From UBA11986 sp031402435 (GTDB lineage: Bacteria > Bacteroidota > Ignavibacteria > UBA10030 > UBA6906), in contig JANNSJ010000047.1 in assembly GCA_031402435.1 (NCBI GenBank), positions 65,236 to 129,235 of the forward strand: a DNA stretch of 64,000 bases. The letters run 5' to 3'. The position numbers and the translations under genes were made by a program. Below, piece by piece: positions 26,124 through 34,845 of the stretch (its first letter is position 1; each line of letters starts with the position of its first letter). The notes under the pieces are model-generated. The model worked only from the letters and a program-made list of their open reading frames with translations, searched no databases and had not been told where the DNA came from.

Positions 26124-27385
26124 ATGAATCGACTGAACCTATCCGGATGCAAGAGCGGCATGTCGAAATGCGGCTTGATTCCTGTGATGATATCCGCAAC
26201 GATCTCGCCGGTCACCGGACCGAGTGTAATACCAAGCATCGCATGTCCGGTCGCTGCGATGAGATTGGGATACTTGTTGAATCGTCCGATAAACGGAACA
26301 CCATCAGGACTCACAGGCCTCAGTCCGGCCCACACTTGACCATCCTTGAAATCATCAGGCGTGAAGCCGCCGATGTAGTTTGGAATCGCACTGATGATTG
26401 CCTGCACACGTCGTTGCGTGATCGTCAGATTGAGACCTGCAATCTCCATTGTGCCCGCGGCGCGGAACGAATCACCCATTGGTGTAAGAGCCACGCGAGC
26501 TTCTGAAAGAATCATCGGCGTCAGAGGTTTGCCATACGGTCGATCAATGGTGATGCTGTAACCCTTGCCGGCCTGCACGGGCAACTTGATTCCAAGTTTT
26601 CGTACAATCTGCGGTGACCATGAGCCTCCTGCAAGCACAACCTCATCGGCGGGGATTTCTTCCTTGTCGGTCTTGACCGCACTAATTTTATTTCCCGACG
26701 CTACCAAACCCCTCACCTCGGTATTCTTCAACATCGTCACACCGTTTGCTTCGAGATAGCGAGCGATGTCTGCAACGAATTTCGCCGGAGTGATGTGGCG
26801 GTCTTGAGGAAAGTACAATGCACCGGCGGCGCGGATTTCGGTTTCAGGAACAAGCGCCTGGACATCCGCCTTCTCCATGAAGAGGGTTGCGACGCCGATC
26901 TTGTGCGCCAACTCCGCTTCTTCAAGTTGGGCTTCACGTCCCTTCTCGGTGCAAAAGAGAATGAGCAGCCCCTTCTTGGTGAAGTCAAAGTTCATTCCTT
27001 TCACTTTTGACATCTCCTCGAACAACGAACTGCTGGCATTGCTCAGGTTGCGCAAGAGTGGCGCTGCACGTTCGACGTTCTCATGAGTACATGAGTTCCG
27101 GAATTTCCATGCCCACGAAATGAACTCAAGATCGAGTCTCGGCTTGATATAGAACGGACTGACCGGGTCAAGCATCCATTTCAATCCCTGGGAGATGATT
27201 CCCGGCGCGGCAAGAGGTACAAAATGACTTGGCGAGATGTATCCGGCGTTGTGCAATGACGAACCATGTCCCATCTCCCCCTTGTCGATCACAGTTGACT
27301 TCACACCCTGTTGCAGCAGAGAGTACGCCGTACACATGCCAATAGCACCGCCACCGATGATGAGTATCCGGGAGTTCGCGCTCAT
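26117..27385 (-). CDS. FAD-dependent D-amino-acid (cis-4-hydroxy-D-proline) oxidase/dehydrogenase
   Basis: 422-residue DadA-like flavoprotein. The FAD motif is ILIIGGGAIGMCTAYSL (from residue 7), and the C-terminal FAD-contact segment is LIAATGHAMLGITLGPVTG. By context with the epimerase, DapA-like deaminase and semialdehyde dehydrogenase it should oxidise cis-4-hydroxy-D-proline to pyrroline-4-hydroxy-2-carboxylate (the LhpB/HypO step); the sequence alone only supports a D-amino-acid oxidase family. Its start overlaps the end of the DUF1016 gene by 4 bp. No separate electron-transfer subunits are seen. Confidence 0.88.
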   Translation of the reverse strand: MSANSRILIIGGGAIGMCTAYSLLQQGVKSTVIDKGEMGHGSSLHNAGYISPSHFVPLAAPGIISQGLKWMLDPVSPFYIKPRLDLEFISWAWKFRNSCTHENVERAAPLLRNLSNASSSLFEEMSKVKGMNFDFTKKGLLILFCTEKGREAQLEEAELAHKIGVATLFMEKADVQALVPETEIRAAGALYFPQDRHITPAKFVADIARYLEANGVTMLKNTEVRGLVASGNKISAVKTDKEEIPADEVVLAGGSWSPQIVRKLGIKLPVQAGKGYSITIDRPYGKPLTPMILSEARVALTPMGDSFRAAGTMEIAGLNLTITQRRVQAIISAIPNYIGGFTPDDFKDGQVWAGLRPVSPDGVPFIGRFNKYPNLIAATGHAMLGITLGPVTGEIVADIITGIKPHFDMPLLHPDRFSRFMG

Positions 27386-28590
27386 GATTTTCTCGCCTGC
27401 CTGCGTGAACGACGTCCGCTCATTTTTCTCCCCGTGTGACTCTCCAATGCCTTCACGCCGGGGAGCCTGCGGTTCAACGCTGCAGGAAGAGAGTGAACCA
27501 ACTTCGTCATATAACGGGCGACTCCAACCGGCTTCGCAACATCGCGCAGCGCATATTCGATAATCATTTTGCTTCGGGTCTTGCAGAGAATCAATCCAAT
27601 GGATGGCTTGTCATCTTTGTGGCAAAGAAGGTCATCCACGGCAGAAAGATAGAAGTTCATTTTCCCGGCAAACTCCGGCTTGAACGTTTCCATCTTTAGA
27701 TCAATCACAACGTAACAACGCAGCGTGAGATGATAGAATAACAAGTCGATGTAAAAATCCTCCCTGTCAACTTCGAGATGCACCTGTTGACCGACAAAGG
27801 CAAAACCCGAACCCAACTCAAGCAGGAACTTTCTGATGTGCGTGAGGAGCCCGTCCTCCAACTCCCGCTCACGGGCTTCCGGCCTGAGCGTGAGGAAGTC
27901 GAAGTTATAGGGGTCTTTAACGATCTGCCTGGCGAGGTCTGATTGTAGTGGGGGCAGAGTAGTGCGGAAATTGGTAACAGCTTTCCCCTGGCGCTTGTAC
28001 AGCTTCGATTCAATCTGATGAACGAGAACAGCCCGCGACCAGCCGTAGGCAATTGCCTGCTCTGCGTACCAGAAACGTTCCGGTACATCTTTCAGCTTCT
28101 CTATAAGAACAACGTTATGTCCCCATGGAATTTCTGCCACAACTTGTGGCAGTTTTGCCTTACGTAATTCTGCCACAGCTTGTGGCAGAATTGGCGGTTG
28201 GGAACCTCGAACACCGTGGGGAAGATTTCCGGGTTTCGGCAACCACGCAAGAAAGAACGCCCGCATGCGCCAGATGTTTCGTTCGGAAAAACCGGCCACC
28301 TCGGGAAATTCGTTGTGTAAGTCCGTCGCTAATTTTTCAACAACCGATCTCCCCCACGCTTCAGACGTTTGTCGTTCTGCTATTCCCTTTCCGATATCCC
28401 AATACAACTCAATAAGCTCGCGATTGACTGAGAGTGCAGCCTGTATTTGTGCAGCACGAATTCGCTCTTTCAAGTTGTTCACGAACGCCCCATAGCCGGA
28501 AGGCACCACGGAAGCACGTCCCCGGTGTGTTGCAACCGTGCGACCTGGTTTCGAACGTGCTCTCTTTGTATTCCTTTGCCTAGGCTTCAT
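27382..28590 (-). CDS. DUF1016/YhcG-type predicted PD-(D/E)XK nuclease
   Basis: 402 residues. The N-terminal DUF1016_N helical domain (YWDIGKGIAERQ, WGRSVVEKLATDLHNEFP, FSERNIWRMRAFF) and conserved EIPWGHNVVLIEKLKD are followed by the nuclease domain (FYIDLLFYHLTLRCYVVIDL, where D and the ...DLK form the core). A lysine/arginine-rich tail (TGRKMSGRRSRRQARKS) follows. The physiological role of the family is unresolved; members often lie near restriction or mobile genes. It sits inside the hydroxyproline operon, overlapping the oxidase gene by 4 bp and 2 bp from the epimerase stop. Between the domains the hexapeptide pattern LPQxVAE is doubled, coded by palindromic DNA. Confidence 0.9.
   Translation of the reverse strand: MKPRQRNTKRARSKPGRTVATHRGRASVVPSGYGAFVNNLKERIRAAQIQAALSVNRELIELYWDIGKGIAERQTSEAWGRSVVEKLATDLHNEFPEVAGFSERNIWRMRAFFLAWLPKPGNLPHGVRGSQPPILPQAVAELRKAKLPQVVAEIPWGHNVVLIEKLKDVPERFWYAEQAIAYGWSRAVLVHQIESKLYKRQGKAVTNFRTTLPPLQSDLARQIVKDPYNFDFLTLRPEARERELEDGLLTHIRKFLLELGSGFAFVGQQVHLEVDREDFYIDLLFYHLTLRCYVVIDLKMETFKPEFAGKMNFYLSAVDDLLCHKDDKPSIGLILCKTRSKMIIEYALRDVAKPVGVARYMTKLVHSLPAALNRRLPGVKALESHTGRKMSGRRSRRQARKS
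28134..28191. repeat. Two related palindromes inside the DUF1016 gene
   Basis: CTGCCACAA-C-TTGTGGCAG (28134-28152) and, 14 bp on, ATTCTGCCACA-GCT-TGTGGCAGAAT (28167-28191). Both arms are perfect and the two copies share CTGCCACA/TGTGGCAG. In the protein they encode the repeated LPQAVAE and LPQVVAE. The site is an interdomain linker, where length variation is tolerated. Confidence 0.8.
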
Positions 28591-28592
28591 TG

Positions 28593-29594
28593 CTACAGTA
28601 CCTGGAATCCATGTTTGTACGGATCACGGTCATCAATGAGAATGGTATTGAACCCTGTAACTCTCGCCCAACCTTCGATGCTCGGGATGATTGCTTTTTT
28701 GTCACCAACAATTGCTTCAGCTTCTACTCGTCCTTTGAAGAGACTGCCGATGATGCTCTCGTGTACAAATTCATCGCCAACTTTGAGCTTGCCCTTTGCC
28801 GCCCATTGCGCCATGCGCGCTGACGTTCCTGTCCCACAGGGTGAGCGGTCAATTGCCTTCTCTCCATAGAATACAGCGTTGCGCGCATGAGCCTTCGGAT
28901 TCTTCGGTGTGCCGGTCCATTGAACATGACTCAGGCCGCCAATCGTTTTGTCTTCGGGATGAACGAACGTGTAGAGTTCATTCATCCTCTTGCGTATGAT
29001 GGGACTGAGTCGAACAATGTCCCCCGCCGTCAACTCATCGAGACCCTTGAAATTCTCCTGCGGGTCGATGATGGCATAGTAGTTCCCGCCGTAGGCAACA
29101 TCAACAGTGATAGTACCATAGCCGGGACATTCGACTTTCAGTCCAGTAGAGTGAAGATACGATGCAACATTCACAATTTTCACCGATTCAACATACGCTC
29201 CGTTCATTGTGTAGTGCGCTTCGATGATGCCGGCAGGGACTTCGAGCCTGAGCTTGCCCGGCGTTTTCGGTGTGACGAGTCCGTGTTCGATCATCACCGT
29301 GACAGTGCCAATCGTCCCATGTCCGCACATCGGCAAACATCCGCTCGTTTCGATGAAGAGAATGCCGGTGTCGGTGTCATCTCTCGTTGGTGGATAAAGG
29401 ATACTGCCGGACATCATATCATGTCCACGCGGCTCGAACATGAGTCCTGTGCGGATCCAATCGTACTCCGCGAGAAAATGCTGACGCCGCTCGCTCATGG
29501 TGCGACCTTCGAGCCTTGGGCCACCTTCCTTGACAACCCGAACAGGGTTGCCGCAGGTGTGGGCGTCTATGCAGGAGAATGTGTGAGTTGCCAT
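28593..29594 (-). CDS. 4-hydroxyproline 2-epimerase (proline racemase family)
   Basis: 333 residues. The two catalytic acid/base cysteines are C90 (MCGHGTIG) and about C253 (DRSPCGTGTSARM). Presence of both cysteines separates it from trans-3-hydroxyproline dehydratases, in which one is replaced. It interconverts trans-4-hydroxy-L-proline and cis-4-hydroxy-D-proline, the first step of the pathway encoded here. ATG 29594 opens MATHTFSCIDAHTCGNPVRV, the family start. The gene ends 2 bp before the DUF1016 gene. Confidence 0.93.
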   Translation of the reverse strand: MATHTFSCIDAHTCGNPVRVVKEGGPRLEGRTMSERRQHFLAEYDWIRTGLMFEPRGHDMMSGSILYPPTRDDTDTGILFIETSGCLPMCGHGTIGTVTVMIEHGLVTPKTPGKLRLEVPAGIIEAHYTMNGAYVESVKIVNVASYLHSTGLKVECPGYGTITVDVAYGGNYYAIIDPQENFKGLDELTAGDIVRLSPIIRKRMNELYTFVHPEDKTIGGLSHVQWTGTPKNPKAHARNAVFYGEKAIDRSPCGTGTSARMAQWAAKGKLKVGDEFVHESIIGSLFKGRVEAEAIVGDKKAIIPSIEGWARVTGFNTILIDDRDPYKHGFQVL

Positions 29595-29719
29595 CGTTTC
29601 ACAATTTCGTAGTACTGACATTTGAGCGTTTGGACGCGATCCCGCTGAGAATCACTGTTGTCCTCTGCGGTCAGATCTCGTTGTAACGAGGCAAGCAGGA
29701 ATGTCTGACCTACACCCGG

Positions 29720-31150
29720 TCATGGGGCCGTGTACGTCGTCTTCACCGTCGTATAAAACTCAACCGCATACTTTCCCTGCTCGCGAGAGCCATAACTGGA
29801 ACCCTTCCGTCCGCCGAAGGGAACATGATAATCAACTCCTGCAGTCGGCAAATTCACCATCACCATCCCGGCCTGGGAGTGTTCCTTGAAGTGCGTCGCA
29901 TGCTTCAGCGAAGTTGTGCAGATGCCGGCAGAGAGTCCGTACGGAGTATCGTTCGCAACGGCAAGAGCCTCATCGTAATTCTTCACACGAATCACTCCTG
30001 CAATCGGCCCGAAGATTTCTTCCACGTTGATACGCATGGCATTGGTGGTCTCGGTGAACAATGTGGGAGCGATGTAGTAGCCTTCCTTTGCACGCTTTAA
30101 CCATTCACCGCCAAACGCAACCTCTCCTCCCTCTTTCTTCCCAACATCAACATACGAAAGATTTTTTTCCAGTTGCGCTTCATCCACCGCAGGACCAATG
30201 TCGGTGCCTTCAGCCAACGCATCATCCACTCTCAACTTTGCCAACCGTTCCACCATCTTCGCCACGAAACGATCATGAATCCCTTCCGTGACAATCAATC
30301 GGCTCGATGCTGTGCAGCGTTGTCCGGTGGAATAGAACGCTCCATTGATTGCAGCATTCACGGCAACGTCCAGGTCAGCATCGTCAAGTACGACCAGCGG
30401 ATTCTTCCCTCCCATTTCGAGCTGGAGCTTCTTGAACTGCTTCGCGCATTGGACTGCGATGCGGCCTCCCACTTGCTGCGAACCTGTGAAGCTAATTCCT
30501 GCAACATCGGGATGGTTGACAAGAGCTTCGCCGACTTTGCTGCCGGGTCCGTTCACGAGGTTGAACACACCTTTCGGCAAACCGGAACGAGAAATGATCT
30601 CTGCAATCGCCCAAGAACAACCCGGAGCCAACTCTGCCGGTTTGAGCACAACGGTGTTACCGAACGCGAGGGCTGGTGCTGTCTTCCATGCTGGAATTGC
30701 TATCGGAAAATTCCACGGCGTAATCAATCCTACTACGCCAATCGGCGAGCGGATAACGTCGATGTCGATTCCCGGTCTGACGGACTTGATGTGTTCGCCG
30801 GACTGCCTCAACGCTTCTCCTGCGAAAAACTTGAAGATGTGTCCAGCGCGAGTAACTTCTCCGATTGCTTCAGAAAGGATTTTCCCTTCTTCGCGGGCGA
30901 GAAGTTTGCCAAGTTCCTGCTTACGAGCAAGAATCTCCGTCCCGACAAAATCCAGCACATCGAATCGCTGCTGTGGTGTACTTGCAGCCCACATAGGGAA
31001 TGCTGCCTTTGCCGCGGCAACCGCAAGCTGGGCCTGTACAACATCACCCTGCGCGTAGACGCCGACGATGTCGGAGATATCGGAGGGATTGATGTTCTCA
31101 CGGCCTTCTGCCGTCTCAACCCATTCGCCGCTGATGAAATTGTTAAACAT
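29720..31150 (-). CDS. Aldehyde dehydrogenase, probable 2-oxoglutarate semialdehyde dehydrogenase
   Basis: 476-residue ALDH-superfamily enzyme. The nucleophile is in GQRCTASSR (Cys about 279), the general base in LEMGGKNPL (Glu about 243), NAD-binding PWNFPIAIPAWK and FTGSQQVGG. The family resembles 2,5-dioxovalerate dehydrogenases (KGSADH); with the upstream deaminase it would turn 2-oxoglutarate semialdehyde into 2-oxoglutarate, feeding the TCA cycle. Substrate is assigned by context. Full length. Confidence 0.92.
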   Translation of the reverse strand: MFNNFISGEWVETAEGRENINPSDISDIVGVYAQGDVVQAQLAVAAAKAAFPMWAASTPQQRFDVLDFVGTEILARKQELGKLLAREEGKILSEAIGEVTRAGHIFKFFAGEALRQSGEHIKSVRPGIDIDVIRSPIGVVGLITPWNFPIAIPAWKTAPALAFGNTVVLKPAELAPGCSWAIAEIISRSGLPKGVFNLVNGPGSKVGEALVNHPDVAGISFTGSQQVGGRIAVQCAKQFKKLQLEMGGKNPLVVLDDADLDVAVNAAINGAFYSTGQRCTASSRLIVTEGIHDRFVAKMVERLAKLRVDDALAEGTDIGPAVDEAQLEKNLSYVDVGKKEGGEVAFGGEWLKRAKEGYYIAPTLFTETTNAMRINVEEIFGPIAGVIRVKNYDEALAVANDTPYGLSAGICTTSLKHATHFKEHSQAGMVMVNLPTAGVDYHVPFGGRKGSSYGSREQGKYAVEFYTTVKTTYTAP

Positions 31151-31170
31151 GATTCGACCTTGATTTTCTA

Positions 31171-31199
31171 ACCACAGAGAACACGGAGGACACTGAGAA
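31171..31199. repeat. Short CACAGAGAACACGGAGGACA-like repeat
   Basis: The gap between the deaminase and ALDH genes holds TAACCACAGAGAACACGG followed by AGGACACTGAG. This purine-rich, CACxGAG-periodic sequence belongs to a class of dispersed repeats often found beside GxxExxY genes. No such gene is here, so it may be a solo end. The AACACGGAGG core is also purine-rich enough to mimic a ribosome-binding site but is about 20 bp from the ALDH start on the wrong strand. Confidence 0.4.
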
Positions 31200-32108
31200 C
31201 TACATTGTTGGCAACTTCGGTCTGGTCTTCAACGCTTGTTCAATGACTCGCACGGCCTGTACTCTCTCATCTCCTGCCAACGGCAACCGGGGCGCACGGA
31301 CTAACTCTGTTCCCTCTCCCGCCATCGCTTCAGCGAGCTTGATGTTCTGCACGAACTTCACGGACACGTCGAGATGAAGCAACGGCGTGAACCAACGATA
31401 CAACTCCAACGCCTCCTGCATTCTTCCCACTTTGATCAACTTGTACAGTACCACGGTCTCTCTCGGAAACGCGCAGACGAGTCCCGCAACCCAGCCAACT
31501 GCACCAACCACCAGACTCTCAAGCGCAAGATCATCCACGCCGGTGAAAATCCTGTACCTATCCCCCACGAGATTCATGATATCGGTAACTCTTCTCACAT
31601 TGTCCGACGATTCTTTGATGGCAATGAACTTTGGCTCATCGGCTAGCTCGGCGAACATGTCAGGCGTGATGTCGATACGGTAGGCTACGGGATTATTGTA
31701 GAGCATGATGGGTTTGTCGCTGGCGACAGCAACCGTGCGTAGATACTGGATCGTCTCACGCCGGTCGGATTGATATCGCATTGGAGGCAGCAGCATGAAT
31801 CCATCGGCGCCGTTGCGCGAACAGGTCTTGATGAAATCGCAGGCGGCGGCAGTTGTCGTCTCAGCAACACAGACAAGAACCGGAACATTCTTCCCACCAA
31901 CCGATACCGCAAGCTTCAAGACATCCTGCTTCTCTTCAGAAGAGAGCGAACCATTCTCTCCAAGCGAGCCGAGCACAACCAGGCCTTCAGCTCCGGCGCT
32001 GAGTTGATTGCTGAAGTGCTTCTCCATCAACTTCAAGTCCAGCTTGTCATCGGGAGTGAACTTCGTCGTTACCGCCGGGAATACCCCGGACCAATTCGCC
32101 ATCATCAT
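31200..32108 (-). CDS. DapA-family pyrroline-4-hydroxy-2-carboxylate deaminase (predicted)
   Basis: 302-residue member of the dihydrodipicolinate synthase/N-acetylneuraminate lyase family. The Schiff-base lysine is K165 (FIAIKESSD), the catalytic tyrosine Y137 (MLYNNP), and the N-terminal loop is LGSLGENGSLS, where the GTTGE-type motif is modified. In this cluster it should deaminate and dehydrate pyrroline-4-hydroxy-2-carboxylate to 2-oxoglutarate semialdehyde (LhpC step). A true dapA role is less likely given the neighbours. Three ATGs stand in a row at the start; which one is used is not decided. Confidence 0.9.
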   Translation of the reverse strand: MMMANWSGVFPAVTTKFTPDDKLDLKLMEKHFSNQLSAGAEGLVVLGSLGENGSLSSEEKQDVLKLAVSVGGKNVPVLVCVAETTTAAACDFIKTCSRNGADGFMLLPPMRYQSDRRETIQYLRTVAVASDKPIMLYNNPVAYRIDITPDMFAELADEPKFIAIKESSDNVRRVTDIMNLVGDRYRIFTGVDDLALESLVVGAVGWVAGLVCAFPRETVVLYKLIKVGRMQEALELYRWFTPLLHLDVSVKFVQNIKLAEAMAGEGTELVRAPRLPLAGDERVQAVRVIEQALKTRPKLPTM

Positions 32109-32126
32109 CGTTCGTTTCCTTTCCAG

Positions 32127-32867
32127 CTACTCTTCAGAGAGTTTGACGAGCAGGTCTTGAATCTTCTTCAAGCGTGGACGATCAATTGCCACTTTGATGT
32201 GAAGCGTTGCAGCATGCTCAAGCACTTTCTTCGCTTCCTCCCGCCTGTCCATATCGATATACAAAATGCCAAGCTCATACTGATGTCGCATCACATCGGG
32301 AGCAAGCGCTATCGCCTTCTTCAATGCAGTTTCTGCTTCTACGTAGCCACCGTTCGGAACTTTCCCTACAAAGAGAGCGGCAAGCTGTCGCTGAAACCAA
32401 TTTACGTTACCGAGCGCTCTATAGAAAGAACCTTTGATGGAATACGCCGCATCATCATTGGGATTGAGAAGGATCGCAAGTTCCACTTCCCGCAACAACT
32501 CATACGAGAGCTTGACCTGCTCGCTCTTCCCGGCGTCGAGAGCCATATATCCCAAAGCGGCAGCTCGCCAACTATGTCCCTGCGCCTTGGTTGAATCCGC
32601 CTCGATGCATCGTCGCGCGTAAACCTCTGCCTGCTTGCATTCGGATGCACGCTGTTCACCCTCGTGTACTTCTCCCCTGCATACATACACTCTCGCAAGT
32701 CGCCAGAGCAGTTCGGGGTCATTCAGGCTCTGCCCGAGTGCAGCATTGTAGAACTCGATTGCGGCTGGATATTCCATTCTCAGGAATGCATCATCTCCAG
32801 CCGTGAGTTTCGAAACGGGTTCATCCGGAAATAAAGAAGCAAGGAGAAAACACAACGCAATCAGCAT
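32127..32867 (-). CDS. TPR-repeat protein, probably exported
   Basis: 246 residues: an N-terminal hydrophobic segment (MLIALCFLLASLFP), then TPR-like helical repeats: DAFLRMEYPAAIEFYNAAL, DPELLWRLARVYVCRGEV, KQAEVYARRCIEADSTKAQ, and AETALKKAIALAPDVMRHQYELG. The arrangement is like RMD-family TPR proteins. It probably acts as a periplasmic scaffold; no partner is evident. Start ATG 32867 follows the rsmI stop with almost no gap, and it precedes the hydroxyproline genes by 18 bp. Confidence 0.8.
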   Translation of the reverse strand: MLIALCFLLASLFPDEPVSKLTAGDDAFLRMEYPAAIEFYNAALGQSLNDPELLWRLARVYVCRGEVHEGEQRASECKQAEVYARRCIEADSTKAQGHSWRAAALGYMALDAGKSEQVKLSYELLREVELAILLNPNDDAAYSIKGSFYRALGNVNWFQRQLAALFVGKVPNGGYVEAETALKKAIALAPDVMRHQYELGILYIDMDRREEAKKVLEHAATLHIKVAIDRPRLKKIQDLLVKLSEE

Positions 32868-32870
32868 CAA

Positions 32871-33584
32871 TCAGGATCGTCTGACAGTGGCTTTGGCAGC
32901 GGACTCGTTGTCACGCCCTTCAATAACGATAACAAATTCCCCCTTCATTTCCTTTTCGGAGAACTTCTTGTACAACTCGGAGGCCGCTCCATAGAACATC
33001 TGCTCGTCGGGGAGTGTAAGATTGAAGGCAACACAAATGCGCCGCGCAGCACCGAATGTTTCCGCAAGGTCCCGCATCAATGGTACCAGACGATATGGTG
33101 TATCCATCAGGACAATCGTCCGCTTCTCCTGCAAAAGCTGGCGCAGCTCAGCACGACGGCGTTCTTTCTTTGGTGAGAGCCATCCATAAAAGAGGAACTG
33201 GTCGATGGAAAACCCGGACACCGTCAAAGCCGGCATCAACGATGACGCTCCGGGAATCGGAACAACCTTGACATGCTGTTGAATGGCTTTGCGAACCAAC
33301 AACTGTCCGGGATCTGAGAACACCGGCGTTCCGCAATCAGAGACCAGCGCAACGTTCCTGCCTGCTTTCAGGTGATCGAGAATAATATACGACGCGGCGG
33401 CTTCGTTGTGTTCATTCAATGACTCAACCGGTTTCTGGATATCGAAATGCCGGAGCAGTCGCTCTCCTTCACGACGCTCCTCGTAGATGACCAGATCCAC
33501 ACTCTTCAGAACGCTGATCGCACGGAACGTAATATCATCGAAGTTGCCGATGGGAGTTGCAACGAGATAGAGAATGCCTGCCAT
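32871..33584 (-). CDS. rsmI: 16S rRNA 2'-O-ribose C1402 methyltransferase
   Basis: 237 residues of the tetrapyrrole-methylase fold. Signature segments: LYLVATPIGNFDDIT, YEERREGERLL, SDCGTPVFSDPG, PIPGASSLMPAL and FLFYGWLSPKKERRR. It methylates C1402 in the ribosomal P site. Two tandem ATGs overlap the upstream stop; 33584 is preferred because GAGG is 5 bases before it. The gene is coupled to the AI-2E-family permease upstream. Confidence 0.95.
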   Translation of the reverse strand: MAGILYLVATPIGNFDDITFRAISVLKSVDLVIYEERREGERLLRHFDIQKPVESLNEHNEAAASYIILDHLKAGRNVALVSDCGTPVFSDPGQLLVRKAIQQHVKVVPIPGASSLMPALTVSGFSIDQFLFYGWLSPKKERRRAELRQLLQEKRTIVLMDTPYRLVPLMRDLAETFGAARRICVAFNLTLPDEQMFYGAASELYKKFSEKEMKGEFVIVIEGRDNESAAKATVRRS

Positions 33585-34798
33585 CATGCCCTCAATGTGG
33601 ATGTCCGGGCTTCGCGCCGGGATGTCCACTCGTTCAGCGCTACCATGAGCAGTGCAGTGGAAGGAACTGCAATCAACATTCCCACGAGGCCGAGGAAGTA
33701 CCCGAACACCAGCAGGCTGAGGATCAGCAACACCGGGTGCAAACCGACTTTTGATCCGATGATCTTCGGCCCCAACACGCCTGCTTCGAGAAGTTTTTGG
33801 GAGAGGAAGAGTGCAATCACAGCAATCACCTTCACCAGAATGGGTTCACCACTGAGCAACGCCACGAAGCAGGAGACAACGAGGCTGGTCAGAAGTCCCA
33901 CGTAAGGAATAAAATTGAGAATGCCCGTCATGATGCCAAGAACGAGCGAATAATTCACACCGATAAGCGACAGGCCGACCGTTGCAATCGTTCCCTGGAT
34001 AATGGCGACAATGATTGCGCCGCGGAGATATTTCCCCATCACCTCATCCACTTTACCGCCGATTGATCTCACGCGTTCCCTTCTGTCTTCGTCTATCAGT
34101 GATAGAAAGCCATCCAGCAAATTCGGGAAATCTTTGAGCATGTAGAACAAAAGGAATGGAACGATAATGATGTTGATAAGGTGGAGTGCGAGCGATGACA
34201 CGCTTGTGAAGAAACCAAACAAGCCCCCGAAGAGTGTCGAAAGCATTGTCTCGAGTCGTGGTGAGAGTTGTTCCGTGATCAGTGTCTGCGCATCGGCAAC
34301 GTTGACGCCATACGAAGCGAGGAAATTGAACAGCGTGCCGGACTTCACCAGACGGGATACATCCTGTGCAATCACAGTTACGCCGCTGATGATCTCTTTG
34401 AACTGCTGCGCAGCCGGTGGAATGATGAAGAGAATCACCGTTACAGCAACTCCGATCAGAAGGATAACTGCAGCCAACGACGACGCCCAACGCGGGAAAC
34501 CCTTTGCTTCAAGTCTGGTAGCGAAAGGATTGAGGATGTACGCAAAGAGAAACGCCACGAGAAACGGCGTCAGGAGTCCAAGAAGTGAATAAAGGAACCA
34601 GATCAGAAATACGGCGGCAGAAAGCCACATCAGACGTCGGGCGAGCAGCGTATCCCGGAACGGATAGAGCAAATAAAGAATCGCACCGATGAGCACAAAC
34701 GGCGAGAGGATGACGTTGACGGTGTAGCCAAGAGCCATAAGCAACAGAGCGGCAATGGCAACGACAACTGTTTCGGAATTTGTTCTCGGTTGATCCAT
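33584..34798 (-). CDS. AI-2E/PerM family membrane transporter
   Basis: 404 residues with about eight transmembrane segments and a central soluble region (KEIISGVTVIAQDVSRLVKS). The C-terminal half has the family sequence GAIIVAIIQGTIATVGLSLIGV, FIPYVGLL and LVFGYFLGLVGMLIAVP. Family members export small molecules or move Na+/H+; the substrate is not predictable here. ATG 34798 follows an A/T palindrome region; no clear ribosome-binding site. Its TGA overlaps the rsmI start. Confidence 0.9.
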   Translation of the reverse strand: MDQPRTNSETVVVAIAALLLMALGYTVNVILSPFVLIGAILYLLYPFRDTLLARRLMWLSAAVFLIWFLYSLLGLLTPFLVAFLFAYILNPFATRLEAKGFPRWASSLAAVILLIGVAVTVILFIIPPAAQQFKEIISGVTVIAQDVSRLVKSGTLFNFLASYGVNVADAQTLITEQLSPRLETMLSTLFGGLFGFFTSVSSLALHLINIIIVPFLLFYMLKDFPNLLDGFLSLIDEDRRERVRSIGGKVDEVMGKYLRGAIIVAIIQGTIATVGLSLIGVNYSLVLGIMTGILNFIPYVGLLTSLVVSCFVALLSGEPILVKVIAVIALFLSQKLLEAGVLGPKIIGSKVGLHPVLLILSLLVFGYFLGLVGMLIAVPSTALLMVALNEWTSRREARTSTLRA

Positions 34799-34804
34799 GA
34801 TCAA

Positions 34805-34845
34805 TTAACAATTGTGAATTGACAATTGACAATTGTCAATTGTTA
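34805..34845. repeat. CAATTG-rich perfect palindrome
   Basis: A perfect 22-bp palindrome runs from 34822 to 34843: half-site ACAATTGACAA and its complement. It is part of a longer run of CAATTG and GACAATT units from 34805. It touches the dut stop codon and lies just upstream of the permease start, so it could act as a termination structure for dut or an operator. Confidence 0.6.

Noticed and set aside
28134..28191. CRISPR-like repeat pair
   Set aside because: Only two palindromic units 14 bp apart, both inside an open reading frame; no array or cas genes.
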